Shown here one piece after another: positions 13,320 through 22,980 of a stretch of 64,000 nt of DNA. The notes beneath the pieces were generated by a model that saw only the letters and a list, made by a program, of their open reading frames with translations, had not been told where the DNA came from and ran no database searches. How positions within the stretch are numbered: position 1 is the stretch's first letter; each line of letters begins with the position of its first letter. Origin of the DNA: Manis javanica (taxonomy: Eukaryota > Chordata > Mammalia > Pholidota > Manidae); NCBI RefSeq assembly GCF_040802235.1, contig NC_133169.1:47809034-47873033 (forward strand), read 5' to 3'. A program made the position numbers and the translations under genes.

Positions 13320-13640
13320 TCATCCCACAAGTAGCATCAGAGTTCCTCCATTAAATATCACATGGGGAAGAGGGATGGGAGGGTGGTCAAAGTGGGTGAA
13401 GGGGGTAAAGAGATGCAGGCTTCCAATTATAAAATAAATTAGCCACAGGGATAAAGTACAGCACAGGGAATATAGTAAAAAATATTGTGGAATGTTTGTA
13501 TGATACTACCTACAGATATTATCTACATTTATCATGGTGAGCATTTAGCCAAGTATGGAACTGTCAAAACACTATGTTAGACACAGAGACTAATATAACA
13601 TTGTAGATTAACTATATTTCAATTAAATAAAGTTAAGGGG
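13320..13640 (+). repeat. L1M 3'UTR fragment
   Basis: Plus-sense 3'UTR: GGTGGTCAAAGTGGGTGAAG, TTCCAATTATAAAATAAATT, CAGCACAGGGAATATAGT, TTGTAGATTAACTATATTTC. It pairs with 1,940-2,250 on the opposite strand. Confidence 0.75.
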
Positions 13641-13754
13641 AAGTAGCCCTCAGGTAGATATACAATAGTTTAGGAGTCTTCTAAACTACATCAGATAAAG
13701 TAAGATTTTAAAAAGATTGCCAACCAAAATAAGTTCTGCAAGTTTCAAAAGAGA

Positions 13755-13800
13755 CAGATGGAAGGAAGGAAGGAAAAAAAGGAAGAAAGAAAAGAGATAC
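13755..13800. repeat. Purine-rich (GGAA/GAAA) tract
   Basis: GGAAGGAAGGAAGG followed by a GAAA-rich run. It is the complement of the tract at 1,740-1,800. Confidence 0.85.
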
Positions 13801-14339
13801 AAAGAAATGTTGCATTAAAGAAAGCTGGTAGAAAGTGATTTCATTCCATTTGTAAAAATAAATCATTATATATAATTTCTTTTACTTATACTATGCATTT
13901 TATCTGAGCAAATATATCATTAGCAATTTCCAGTAGACAAAAAAATTGTGGAGGGGAACCATTGAAAATGAAGTTTGCATTTTATTATATCATCTTCCTC
14001 TATCTCCATCATCCATGTCTGATACCAAAAACCATATGGTTTTCAATGTGACAGAACCATCCACAGAAGTATGGATTTTGAGACCTTCAGCTAGGTTGTT
14101 TTCATAGTCTTGCATTTATGATTATGAGGACTTTTTAAATACATACAAAAGCAATTTAGAAATTAAAGGAGTTGATATGAACAAGAGCTTCAATCACCCA
14201 TGTTTGTCGGCTCATATTTCCTTGAATAGACACATGTTGAAATGTTTGTTTTAAGGAGAGTGGGCATTGAGTGTCACGTGAATATATTTGTATTTAGTTT
14301 CATTCACATTTAGACACTAGCAACCATTTTATTCCTCCT

Positions 14340-14660
14340 TTATTCCTAAAAAACTGTACTGAAATATAGATGATTAACAATATTATGTTGTTTTCAGAAA
14401 ACAATGAAGTGATCCAACAATTGTATACATTAAGAAATGCTCATCACAGTAAGTGTAGTTATCACAGGCCACCACAAATATATTGCTATATTATTAGTTA
14501 TATTGCCTATGCTGTATTTTCATCCCTGTGACTAAATTAATTGAAGTCTGTGACTCTTTATCTTCTTCAACTATTTCACTTGCCTATCATGGTAACCAGC
14601 AGTCTATTTTCTTTTTATGAGTCTATTTCTGTTTTGTTTTATTTAATTTTATATACTAAA
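14340..14660 (-). repeat. L1M 3'UTR fragment
   Basis: Antisense L1 3'UTR: ACTGTACTGAAATATAGATG, TATGTTGTTTTCAGAAAAC, CATCCCTGTGACTAAATTAA, TTATGAGTCTATTTCTGTTTTG in order. Confidence 0.7.
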
Positions 14661-14909
14661 TTTATCAAACTATACTAATTCTGGAAAATATCTGTTAAAA
14701 TTAATACTCAAATGATTAAAATTCTAAGTCATAAAAGCATTTCCATATGTATTATTATGAACATATATATTTTGTCTAAGCAGAAGACAAAACATTAATT
14801 CTTCTACACACACACAAATAAATATTCTTTTGTTATATGTCTATGTCTACTAGATGCTAACAGTTATTAATATTAAATAAAATGTATTTATTTATTATTT
14901 AGTGGGGTT

Positions 14910-15170
14910 TGTTTTGTACATGTAAGTGAAATCAGGAGGTGGGAAAATGGCAGAAATTGTGAAGGGGATAAAGAGGTAAAACTTAAAATTATAAAATGAA
15001 TTAGTCATAGGAATGGAAGTACAAATAGAGAATATAACCTATAATATTGTAATATTGTGGTATGGTAACAGGGGATCTACACTTACTATGTGTGTTACTA
15101 TTGAGTCACTATGTTGTACAACTAAAGCCAATAAAATATTGTGAAAGAAGTATATTAAAAAATTATATAC
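14910..15170 (+). repeat. L1M 3'UTR fragment
   Basis: Plus-sense L1 3'UTR: ATGTAAGTGAAATCAGGAGG, TGTGAAGGGGATAAAGAGG, AATTATAAAATGAATTAGTC, ATTGTGGTATGGTAACAGGG, ACTATGTTGTACAACTAAAG. It pairs with 490-660 in arm B. Confidence 0.65.
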
Positions 15171-15488
15171 CTTGTAAAATAGATAGCTTCTGCCTTGAGG
15201 TACTTAAAATTAAGATAGTGCATAAAATTATCACGCTGAGACACTACAAAGGAAAATAAGGTAAATGACCAACTAGGTGTGAAGAACACAGAAGTAGCTC
15301 TCACTGAATTGTGAAATCCCAAAGATTGGTGAAAGGCTCACAAGAATTTTTACTGAGAAGATGAATATTTAAACATTTCCTTAGGGTCTCAGAGGGCTGA
15401 CTCATTGTAAAGAACTGAAGATGCGTATTCCAAAAACGACATGAAATGAGTAGGTGCTTTTATTAGTAGTTCTAATAGTTGGGATCGC

Positions 15489-15494
15489 TAATTA
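15489..15494. promoter_or_regulatory. Homeodomain-type TAATTA site upstream of OR
   Basis: A palindromic TAATTA lies about 140 bases upstream of the OR start, and a loose O/E (EBF)-like TTCCTTAGGG lies near 15,380. This pair is characteristic of OR promoters, but here it sits upstream of a splice acceptor and may be intronic. In DNA this AT-rich, a chance TAATTA is common. Confidence 0.2.
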
Positions 15495-15567
15495 AAAATG
15501 GCTACCATATCATCATCAGCCATGCAAGAGTGATTTATCAAATTTTTAATCAATAGTCCCCTTGGCT

Positions 15568-15606
15568 TTTGTCTCCAACCCATTTTTTTGCCTTCCTTCC
15601 TTGCAG
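15568..15606 (+). promoter_or_regulatory. Splice acceptor of the OR coding exon
   Basis: A long pyrimidine tract (15,568-15,600) ends in TTGCAG at 15,601-15,606, which lies 23 bases before the ATG at 15,630. OR genes typically have an intronless coding exon preceded by one or more noncoding 5' exons, so this is a plausible acceptor for that exon. I could not place the upstream exon. Confidence 0.7.
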
Positions 15607-15629
15607 AGACACTGCTGTGGAGAGAGGAG

Positions 15630-16554
15630 ATGGATGGCTACAATCTCACCCCCTTGACTCACTTTGTTCTTGCGGGACTCTGACCTCCCCGAGGTTCACT
15701 ATCCTCTCTTTGTGGTCTTTGCCGTGACCTACCAGGTCACTTTGGTGGGAAATGGGGCCATTCTCTTGGCCATCGGGATGGAGAAAACTCTGCACACACC
15801 CATGTACTACTTTCTGGCCAATCTGTCCCTCTTAGACATATTCTGCCCATCAGCTACCATCCCCAAGATGCTGGACAATATCTTGACTGGAGATCACAGC
15901 ATTTCCTTCCTGGGCTGTGCTTTGCAGCTTTATTTCCTGATGGCCCTGGCGGGGACTGAAGTCTTCCTTCTTGCTGTAATGGCTTGTGACCAGTACGTCG
16001 CTATCTGCTTCCCCCTCCGTTACACCCTCATCATGACCAAGGCTCGCTGTGCCCAGCTGGCAGCTGGAACCTGGGCAGCAGGTTTTCTCATTTCCCTCCT
16101 CCACACAATGTCCACCTTCCGCCTGTCTTTCTGCAAGTCCAATCGTGTTAACCAGTACTACTGTGACATCCCCCCAGTGGTGGCCGTCTCCTGCTCATCC
16201 ACCTACATGGCAGAAATGCTTGTTTTAGTGGTAGGAGGTATCTCAGGAATTGGTGCCTTCCTAACTACCTTTGTCTCTTATGTATACATAATATCCACCA
16301 TCCTAAAGATCCAGTCGGTAGAAGGGAAGTGCAAAGCCTTTTCCACATGTGCCTCCCACCTCCTGGTGGTCTGTTTATTCTATGGCACAGCCATCTTCAC
16401 CTATGTCCATCGCTCTTCAAGTCACCACTCCCCAGACAGGGACAGACTCATCGCCATGCTCTATGGGGTTATCACCCCAATGCTAAACCCCATGGTCTAC
16501 AGCTTGAGGAACACAGAGGTGAAAGGGGCACTCAGCAGGGTCTTATGTCACTGA
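15630..16554 (+). pseudogene. Class II olfactory receptor, frameshifted
   Basis: Olfactory receptors are seven-transmembrane G-protein-coupled odorant receptors of olfactory sensory neuron cilia. The coding sequence starts at ATG 15,630 (MDGYNLTPLTHFVLAGL) and hits TGA at 15,681. The rest reads uninterrupted one frame over from 15,664 to the TGA at 16,552. A 2-nt loss near 15,678-15,684, in a TC repeat, would restore a product of about 308 residues, a normal OR length. Family motifs in the second frame are LHTPMYYFLANLSLLDI (end of TM1/loop/TM2), MACDQYVAIC (TM3 end; family MAYDRYVAIC), YYCDIPPVVAVSC (loop 2), KAFSTCASHLLVV (TM6) and PMLNPMVYSLRN (TM7). The DRY arginine is Gln (codon 15,991-15,993). 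It is called class II from its overall sequence, with some resemblance to OR5V/OR12-like receptors; subfamily is not assigned. The frameshift and lost DRY arginine make it a likely pseudogene; a sequencing error remains possible for the frameshift. Confidence 0.93.
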
Positions 16555-16609
16555 GCATGTTTACAGTGAGTGTTAAGAGTAAAAAATAATGACTCAGTAC
16601 TCATTTTAG

Positions 16610-16664
16610 AATAAATTTATAGGAAGAATTCATATAAAATAATTTTAATTGACACAGAATAAAT
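16610..16664 (+). terminator. OR polyadenylation signals
   Basis: AATAAA occurs at 16,610-16,615 and again at 16,659-16,664, which is 56 and 105 bases after the OR stop codon. Either would give a short 3'UTR. The hexamer is also frequent by chance in this AT-rich DNA. Confidence 0.4.
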
Positions 16665-18130
16665 ATTTAAAGGCACATTGAAATTTATACAGATGCAAAG
16701 ATAGACATAAATTTCATCTGTTAGTCTACATATGTATGTATGTATATGTCTATCTCAATCCAGTGGAAACTTAAATCTATATCATCCCGTAACGGGAATT
16801 TTCATGAGTAGCAGAGAACACTAATATAGAAAGATAAACTGAGGCTTCTCAGTTAATTTGGATTTATGTTCACATCCATACCCATGACCATAGCTATACC
16901 AATACCATCTATAATTTTTATATCTACTTTCAAATCTATATCTAAATGTCTATGCATAGATTTTCTTCAATTCTTTGCCTTATGTGAGTGAATGCCTATG
17001 CCTTGTGTCCATAACATTATCATTTCACTCATACTTCTTCAGTTTTTGCTTCCACTTCCTATTTACCTGCTTTCCCCCCTTTTCTGGTGATCCTGTACAT
17101 TCTCAGATCTGCTTGTCTTTCCAGAGAGGACTTACTTTATCCTGGATTTAGATAACTACTTCAGTTCAGTATATGACTGTCATTCTCCCTTCAACAAGTT
17201 CAAAATCAGAAACAGTATCTTCTAGCACACACACACCTTACCAGCTGCCATGAATTTTTATATCAATTTTCCCCAACTACACAGACTAAAATTCCTGAAA
17301 GTAGACTCCGCTTTGCCTTGAGACCAGATGTTCTGTTCAGTGTGACTAGAGAGCTGTTGGCTCTGAGTGGATGGTGTACCCTGTACACTCCATTCCCTTT
17401 TCCTGTCACCTCTGGAAATATGAATGTTTTCTCTCAATGCTTCTTATGTGATACATTTTTTATCTACAATCATGGATCATTTTCTCCAGAGTTTTCCTCA
17501 ACCCTGGAATCCCAATTACCTTAAAGATTTAGTCCCCAGTCAGATGGTCTCTCTCTGCATTTCTCTTTCTCTTTTTACTCTTTGGGTTCAATATCTTTCT
17601 CCTCCACTTTTCTGCATTCTGTCCTTCCTTTATCACTTCCGAATTGTTCTTACATTACTCAAAGACATACTGTTATACCCCCTCTCTAGACTGTAATTAA
17701 TTTTCCAAGTCATTTTCAAATCTTTGTGAAATGATCACCTCATCATGTGTACTTGTATCGCATCAGCTAGGCTGTGTGCACCTTGCCAGCTATGCTTCAG
17801 AAACAATTTCATTTTCCAAAAGTCAGCATTGTTTTGAAATATATCATGTACAGCATTCCAGGGATACTCATAGTAGTGACTGGTGCTGCAGTCGGGGACC
17901 GCAAAAATGAGAAACCGAGTCAGAATGACGTTTAATGCAGAGGGCTTAGACTTCCTCTGGTTACTGAGCGCCAAGTCCGTGCTCCCGCGCTTTGACTAAG
18001 TTACAGCAAGCAAAAAAACAGGCATCGATTCATGAATATAGGATGAGCTTTTTCATCAAGCTAAACAACTGTAAACTAATCACTTCTTTAAGTTTCTCGT
18101 GTCCCGTAAAATCATCTGGAAACGTGAGCA
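16665..18130. other. Intergenic, no recognised gene or repeat
   Basis: Downstream of the OR. It contains TATG/TATA microsatellite-like runs (16,730-16,760), a pyrimidine-rich stretch (17,030-17,700) and a small CpG-containing block (17,880-17,995) with GCAGTCGGGGACCGCAAAAA and GTGCTCCCGCGCTTTGAC. That block could be an LTR remnant, but no terminal motifs are clear. Short open frames here are not convincing. Confidence 0.5.
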
Positions 18131-18845
18131 AATACAAATAAATATCTAATGCATTTTGATAAATAAATAATTAGCTAGCTATAAAGGAAGTGATATTCCC
18201 ATTTACAATAGCATCACAAATATATTTTAAATATGTTTAACCAAGAAAGTATAACATCTGCATACTGAAAAGTATAAGACATTAGTGAGAGAAATTTAAA
18301 ACATACAAATACATAAGATATCCCATGTTCATATACTGGGAGAATTCATATTGTTAACATGTCCATACCACCCAAAGCTATCTACAGATCCAAAGAAATT
18401 CATATCAAAATTCCAGTGTCCTTGCTTACTTAAATAGAAGTCAAAACTCTCCACATCATATGGAATATAATAGAAACTTAAATCCCAAGCAATACTGAGA
18501 AAAGATCAAAATAGACATCATTCTTCTTTAATTCAAACAACATTATGAAGCTGTGTTATTCAAAACAGTATGGAACCACTTTATAAAAGTGTATAATAAC
18601 AGACACATAGACCAATGGAATAGAATTAAGATGCCAGATATGAGCATACACGTGTGAACAGGTAATGTGTGATAAGGCAGCCAAGAAACATGACCGAGAA
18701 AGAATAGTGTCATAATAGAGGTGATGGACATGTTAGCCAACCTGATGGTGGCAAATATATCACAGAATATATGTGTATCAAGCTATTATGTTTTACACCT
18801 AAGCCTTACACAGTGTTATATAGGCTATATCTCAGTAATGCTAAG
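18130..18845 (+). repeat. Old L1 (ORF2 fragment and 3' end)
   Basis: Plus-sense old L1: ATAGCATCACAAATATATTTT, TGTCCATACCACCCAAAGC, GACACATAGACCAATGGAAT, then the 3'UTR wording GATGGACATGTTAGCCAACC, GCAAATATATCACAGAATAT, and TATATCTCAGTAATGCTAAG. Parts of ORF2 are deleted and no frame is open. Confidence 0.8.
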
Positions 18846-18849
18846 GAAA

Positions 18850-20600
18850 ATGATGCTATTATAAATTATGTGTCTCCATTTCTCCACAATAATTCCTATA
18901 CCTAAACGTTCCATTGTCAATCCACTGTAAATTCAAATTACATATTGTTCCCAGGGATTCATCAATAATAAATTAATTAGTAACTTCTTAATTAGTCTCC
19001 ATGGTACTGGCAGATAAATGATGCACTAATGTGTAAAGGATTACTCCTGATGAAGATTTTCTTCCTTAAAAAAAAATTTCTACTGTTGAAAGTCTTTTAC
19101 CCTTTCAAGTGTGCTGCTTATTAAAACAGTATCAGATGGAGTGATAGATTGAGTAAGAAAGAAGCAAGGACAGTATCAAGCAATAGGAGGTGGAGACAAA
19201 TAGGAGCAAATCCAAGGAGAAGGGAGGAGGGGAAATACGCACCTATGGGAGAGCAAATGGACCTTCTGCATGTCCATAGTCACTATTTCAGCATCAAGAC
19301 TATGACTCTGTTAGCGGCTTGAATGTCGTGCCCTGCTAGTGTGTGGGCATGACAAACATCTGCGCTGTTTTTCAACATGAATTCTCTTGGTAACTTTAAA
19401 ATCCCATAAAAGTCTCCCATAAGAATTTATTTATTAATCATGATGCATCCTAGGACTTAAAAGAACTAAAACTATGACTACAAAAATATAAAGTGAAAAA
19501 AGTAAAGTACTTATCAGCTTCAAAGCAATGAATATGGGTTTTCTTAATGAAAACTAAGTAAATTGCATTTAGCACTGCAATTTTGAAGAGTAACGATGTC
19601 AACATTCAAGCTAGCCAATATGGCATTTAGATCACCTCTTTTTGGCATAAATAGAGTGGGACTCTGTATGTTTCTAAGAGGTTTTACTTCAATATAGGAT
19701 CACGTTCTCCATGTCATACAAACAAAATACTGAGGATTTCATATTCCCCCAAAACAAGATAAAAATATATAAGAAGTGAATCTCTGACCAAGAGATAGAA
19801 GAGCAAAATAAGAAAGAGAGCTTTATATTCTGTGTTACATTCTTACTGGCAACTCATGATGTATTTCACGTGCCTATACTGTGACAATCGCTGTCTATGT
19901 CTTGTCTCCAAATTAAGGTAACTATTCAAAATATAAATCCAAAAATAGAAAATACATGCACACACAAGTGCAGGAGTACGTAAGTGTGCGTGTGCACACA
20001 CACACACACAAACACACAGTCAGGGAAATGAAGACAGATTGCTATGGTGCAAAGAACACTTGCTTTCCTTAATCCCTGCTTCCTGTACCAGACTTACTAA
20101 ATCTTCACTCCCTTCCCTAAATTCCGGTGTCAGGGTCTCCATCTTCCTTCGTATTTCCCAGTAAGTCTTTCCTTCTTATTTCTCAGTTAAAAATAGCTTT
20201 AGCTTTCTACATGTTGTAAATATGGTAAAGTGGAGAAAATTAAGTGGATTACTGATAACTTTTATACTACTTTTACTCACTTTTGTGTTCACAAGCTGAA
20301 ATATCTGAGAATTTACCCAACAGATATGGACCCAGTATTCAGAAAATGTCATGTTGTCTAATTAGACTTAATCCCATTGGTGATTTTTGTGGAACATCTA
20401 CAAGTCTCCGAATTGCTTCATCAGGGAGCAAGAAATTGTGTACTTATTATCAACTCTATTTGTAATTGGGCAAAGTTTTTCCTAGGGGCATTGAATCCCC
20501 AATTTATACAAACAATGGGACAAGCATGTTTTTAGGACTGGATGCTACTCTCAGAAGGACACTAGGATGACAGTAAGAGGTCATCATTTTGAACCAGAAT
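18850..20600. other. Intergenic with a CA microsatellite
   Basis: No gene is recognised. A GTGTGCGTGTGCACACACACACACACAAACACAC-type dinucleotide repeat lies at about 19,984-20,018. A purine-rich block lies at 19,120-19,240. Confidence 0.5.
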
Positions 20601-21030
20601 GGTGAACATACAGAGATGTTGGCAAGGGGCCAACAGTTTCAAATTCAGCATTGACTACTATTATATCTCAAGGAATTGCAGTTTGAAACCACAATTATGA
20701 GCCATTACATATCCACCCAAAATGCCAAATTTAATGACAATGATAGATGTTGTGACAGATGAGAAGCAAACAACTTGTATATGCTACTGGTGGGAAGATA
20801 TGTCAGTAACTGCTAACTTTGAATATATGCTTACCCCAAAATCAATAATTCCACTCCTTGTATTTACCCAACTGAAATGCCTGTTGTGGGTTACCAAGCA
20901 CATTGCTGACTGTGTTGAGAAACAGCATCGCTGGCACAGGGAGATGATAAACACTGTCAGTGTCCATCAGCATCAGAATGGGGGAACACACTTTGGCACA
21001 TTCATTCAGGGAAATAATATACAGCAATTA
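20600..21030 (+). repeat. Old L1 ORF2 tail fragment
   Basis: Plus-sense old L1: GAGATGTTGGCAAGGGGCC, GCAGTTTGAAACCACAATTA, ATATGCTACTGGTGGGAAGA, AATAATTCCACTCCTTGTAT, and GTGTCCATCAGCATCAGAAT. The order is that of the L1 ORF2 3' part, with partial duplication or shuffling. Confidence 0.7.
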
Positions 21031-22980
21031 ACATGATAGACCTAGAACTAACCAAACAATTTGCATTTGGTTTTAAAAGTTTTATTATGAATACCTCATT
21101 GTTTATGCAGATTTAGTTACTTGAATGGCAATTTATTTTTTAAAAATTTGAAAACATAACCATGTTCCACACAGTTCATACAAAAGAATAGATCAAATGA
21201 TGATATAAAAGGTAATTCTTATAACATCTATGTTTATATGTGACATAAGGAAAAGAAAAATCTCAAAGATTTTTTCTATATTTATGCTCCTGCTTAAGAG
21301 ATTTACCAAAACTTTCTATAAAACTGATATCACCTCACATTTTCAAAGCTATTTAACTGGTATTGGAGTTCCAAACTTAGTTGTTGAACACTTAGTGTCC
21401 TAGATTGCCTTTCTGGATATCATATCTGATATCCTCACTAATTTCTACTATTGGGTATGCTAATGTCCAGAGCAAACATGGGAATTTTCTGGATTCCATA
21501 CAGACATTGCAGATTTCCACAATATTGAGAACCAATTATTGCAGGCAACAGGATAGGGCATATAACCATATGGTGTACCCAGGTAATAAGAATTCATTAG
21601 TAATATAGTGATGTCCTGGAACACCTGGGCAACTACCCTTCCTGGTTTTGATAAATGTCTCAAAAAACTGAATGCACATGTCAGACTGTTCACCTGTCCC
21701 GGACATTCTTCAACTTACAAAGCAGAAAGGCACAGTAGGAGCAGCCACAGGAATCCTGTAGCACAGCTCAGGCCATTCCACTTCATCTGTTTCGTGTCAC
21801 GGGGGATGATGGGGTTGCAGTAGGAGTCACGGCAGTGCAGCCACACTCCATGCTCTCTCTTGGGATGAATGCAGCCTTAACTAAGTATGGAGTGAGCAGA
21901 GGAGATGTATGATGGCCTGGGGAAGCAAAAGGCAGCAGGATAATTGTGCAAAGACCAGAAATTAAACTACTAATGAACCAGTAGAAAGTTTTCAATATTT
22001 CCTCCACCTTTCTCTGGCACTGATGCAAGTAATCCAAAATGTACAATCGGCACTAGACATTTACAGAGACATGTCTAAGATAGCCTTCCCACATCTACCT
22101 CAAGGACTAAGGAAACTCCTGATGTCCCAGAATCTGTGTGGAATCTCCCCTTGCAGTTTCCTGGGTCCTCCTGTGCCATCCTTTTCCAGTGCACGTCTGC
22201 ATGGTGGAAATGACAGCAGCAGTGCCCCGAGGACCAGGGGCTCTTTATTATTCTCCAGAGATGCTGTGTTCTCCAAAGGATGTGAAAACCCTCACATTTT
22301 CTTCCTTTTCAGTTTTGCCACAGACATCATGTGTTAGTAGAAAATACATGGTAGAATAGGATATCCAAAACTCCTTCTTTGGGCATGAGACAGAAAATGG
22401 AAATAAACGAGTCAGTTTTCAGAAAGGTGGTGGAGCCAGGAAGCCTCAGGTGAGTGATGCCATGAAACTGCAGGCGCTCATCTGACCCCAGATAGGACAG
22501 TGAGGACGTGGAGTGCTGAGCTTGACGTCTAGACTCTCGGACTTCTCCCTGGATGACAGACGTGGGAACCGACGCAGACAGCACTGCAAATACTCAATGA
22601 GAGGCAACAAAACCACAGCACAGAGGGGGCGGGTGAAAACTGCTGACATAAACCCACAGGATGACTTCAGCGAAAAAAAGTTTTTAAAAAGACATTCAAC
22701 ATTCTCTATAAGATTTAAATGAGGCCTCACGGTCTTTACAAACTACAAAGAACTGTGCAAGGTGAAGTCCAGAATTACCTGGTTCCTAAAGGAACAGAAA
22801 TCTTCAAGTTCCCAAGGACAAAGCAACCACAGGAGTTGATGCTGAGATGGTGCCTGTTGGAAAGTTTCCACAAAAACTTTAAAACAGCGTTTATAAAAAT
22901 GTTCCACCAGGTAAAGCTCATACATACAAAGGTGTAGAAAACGCAACAAAACAGGGAAACTTTAAAAAGACAAATAAAAT
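21030..22980. other. Unrecognised, partly GC-richer intergenic block
   Basis: The part from about 21,600 to 22,960 is noticeably less AT-rich than its surroundings and carries short overlapping open frames on both strands, none longer than about 105 codons and none with a recognisable domain. It could be a decayed processed gene or an old retroviral internal region. No terminal repeats, poly(A) or conserved motifs let me decide. Confidence 0.35.

Larger units (their letters stand above)
10340..15430 (+). repeat. Low-copy repeat arm A, direct copy
   Basis: This is the direct arm of the inverted repeat, running to the OR 5' flank. It matches copy B (1-4,640) in reverse and copy C (29,590-31,015) directly over 10,340-11,750. 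From about 11,750 on only B is its partner, because C is cut short. Inside are old L1 3'UTR fragments and microsatellite tracts; no gene is seen. Confidence 0.85.

Noticed and set aside
15850-16104. Minus-strand open frame of 84 codons inside the OR
   Set aside because: It is the shadow of the OR frame on the other strand, with no start context or domain.
19984-20018. CA-rich tandem array considered as a CRISPR-like or regulatory repeat
   Set aside because: It is an ordinary dinucleotide microsatellite.
22756-22800. The frame reading YLVPKGTEIFKFP resembles a cytochrome P450 segment of the YxxPKGT type
   Set aside because: Only about ten residues fit, and none of the other P450 motifs (heme-binding Cys region, ExxR) occurs nearby in any frame. 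Treated as coincidence.
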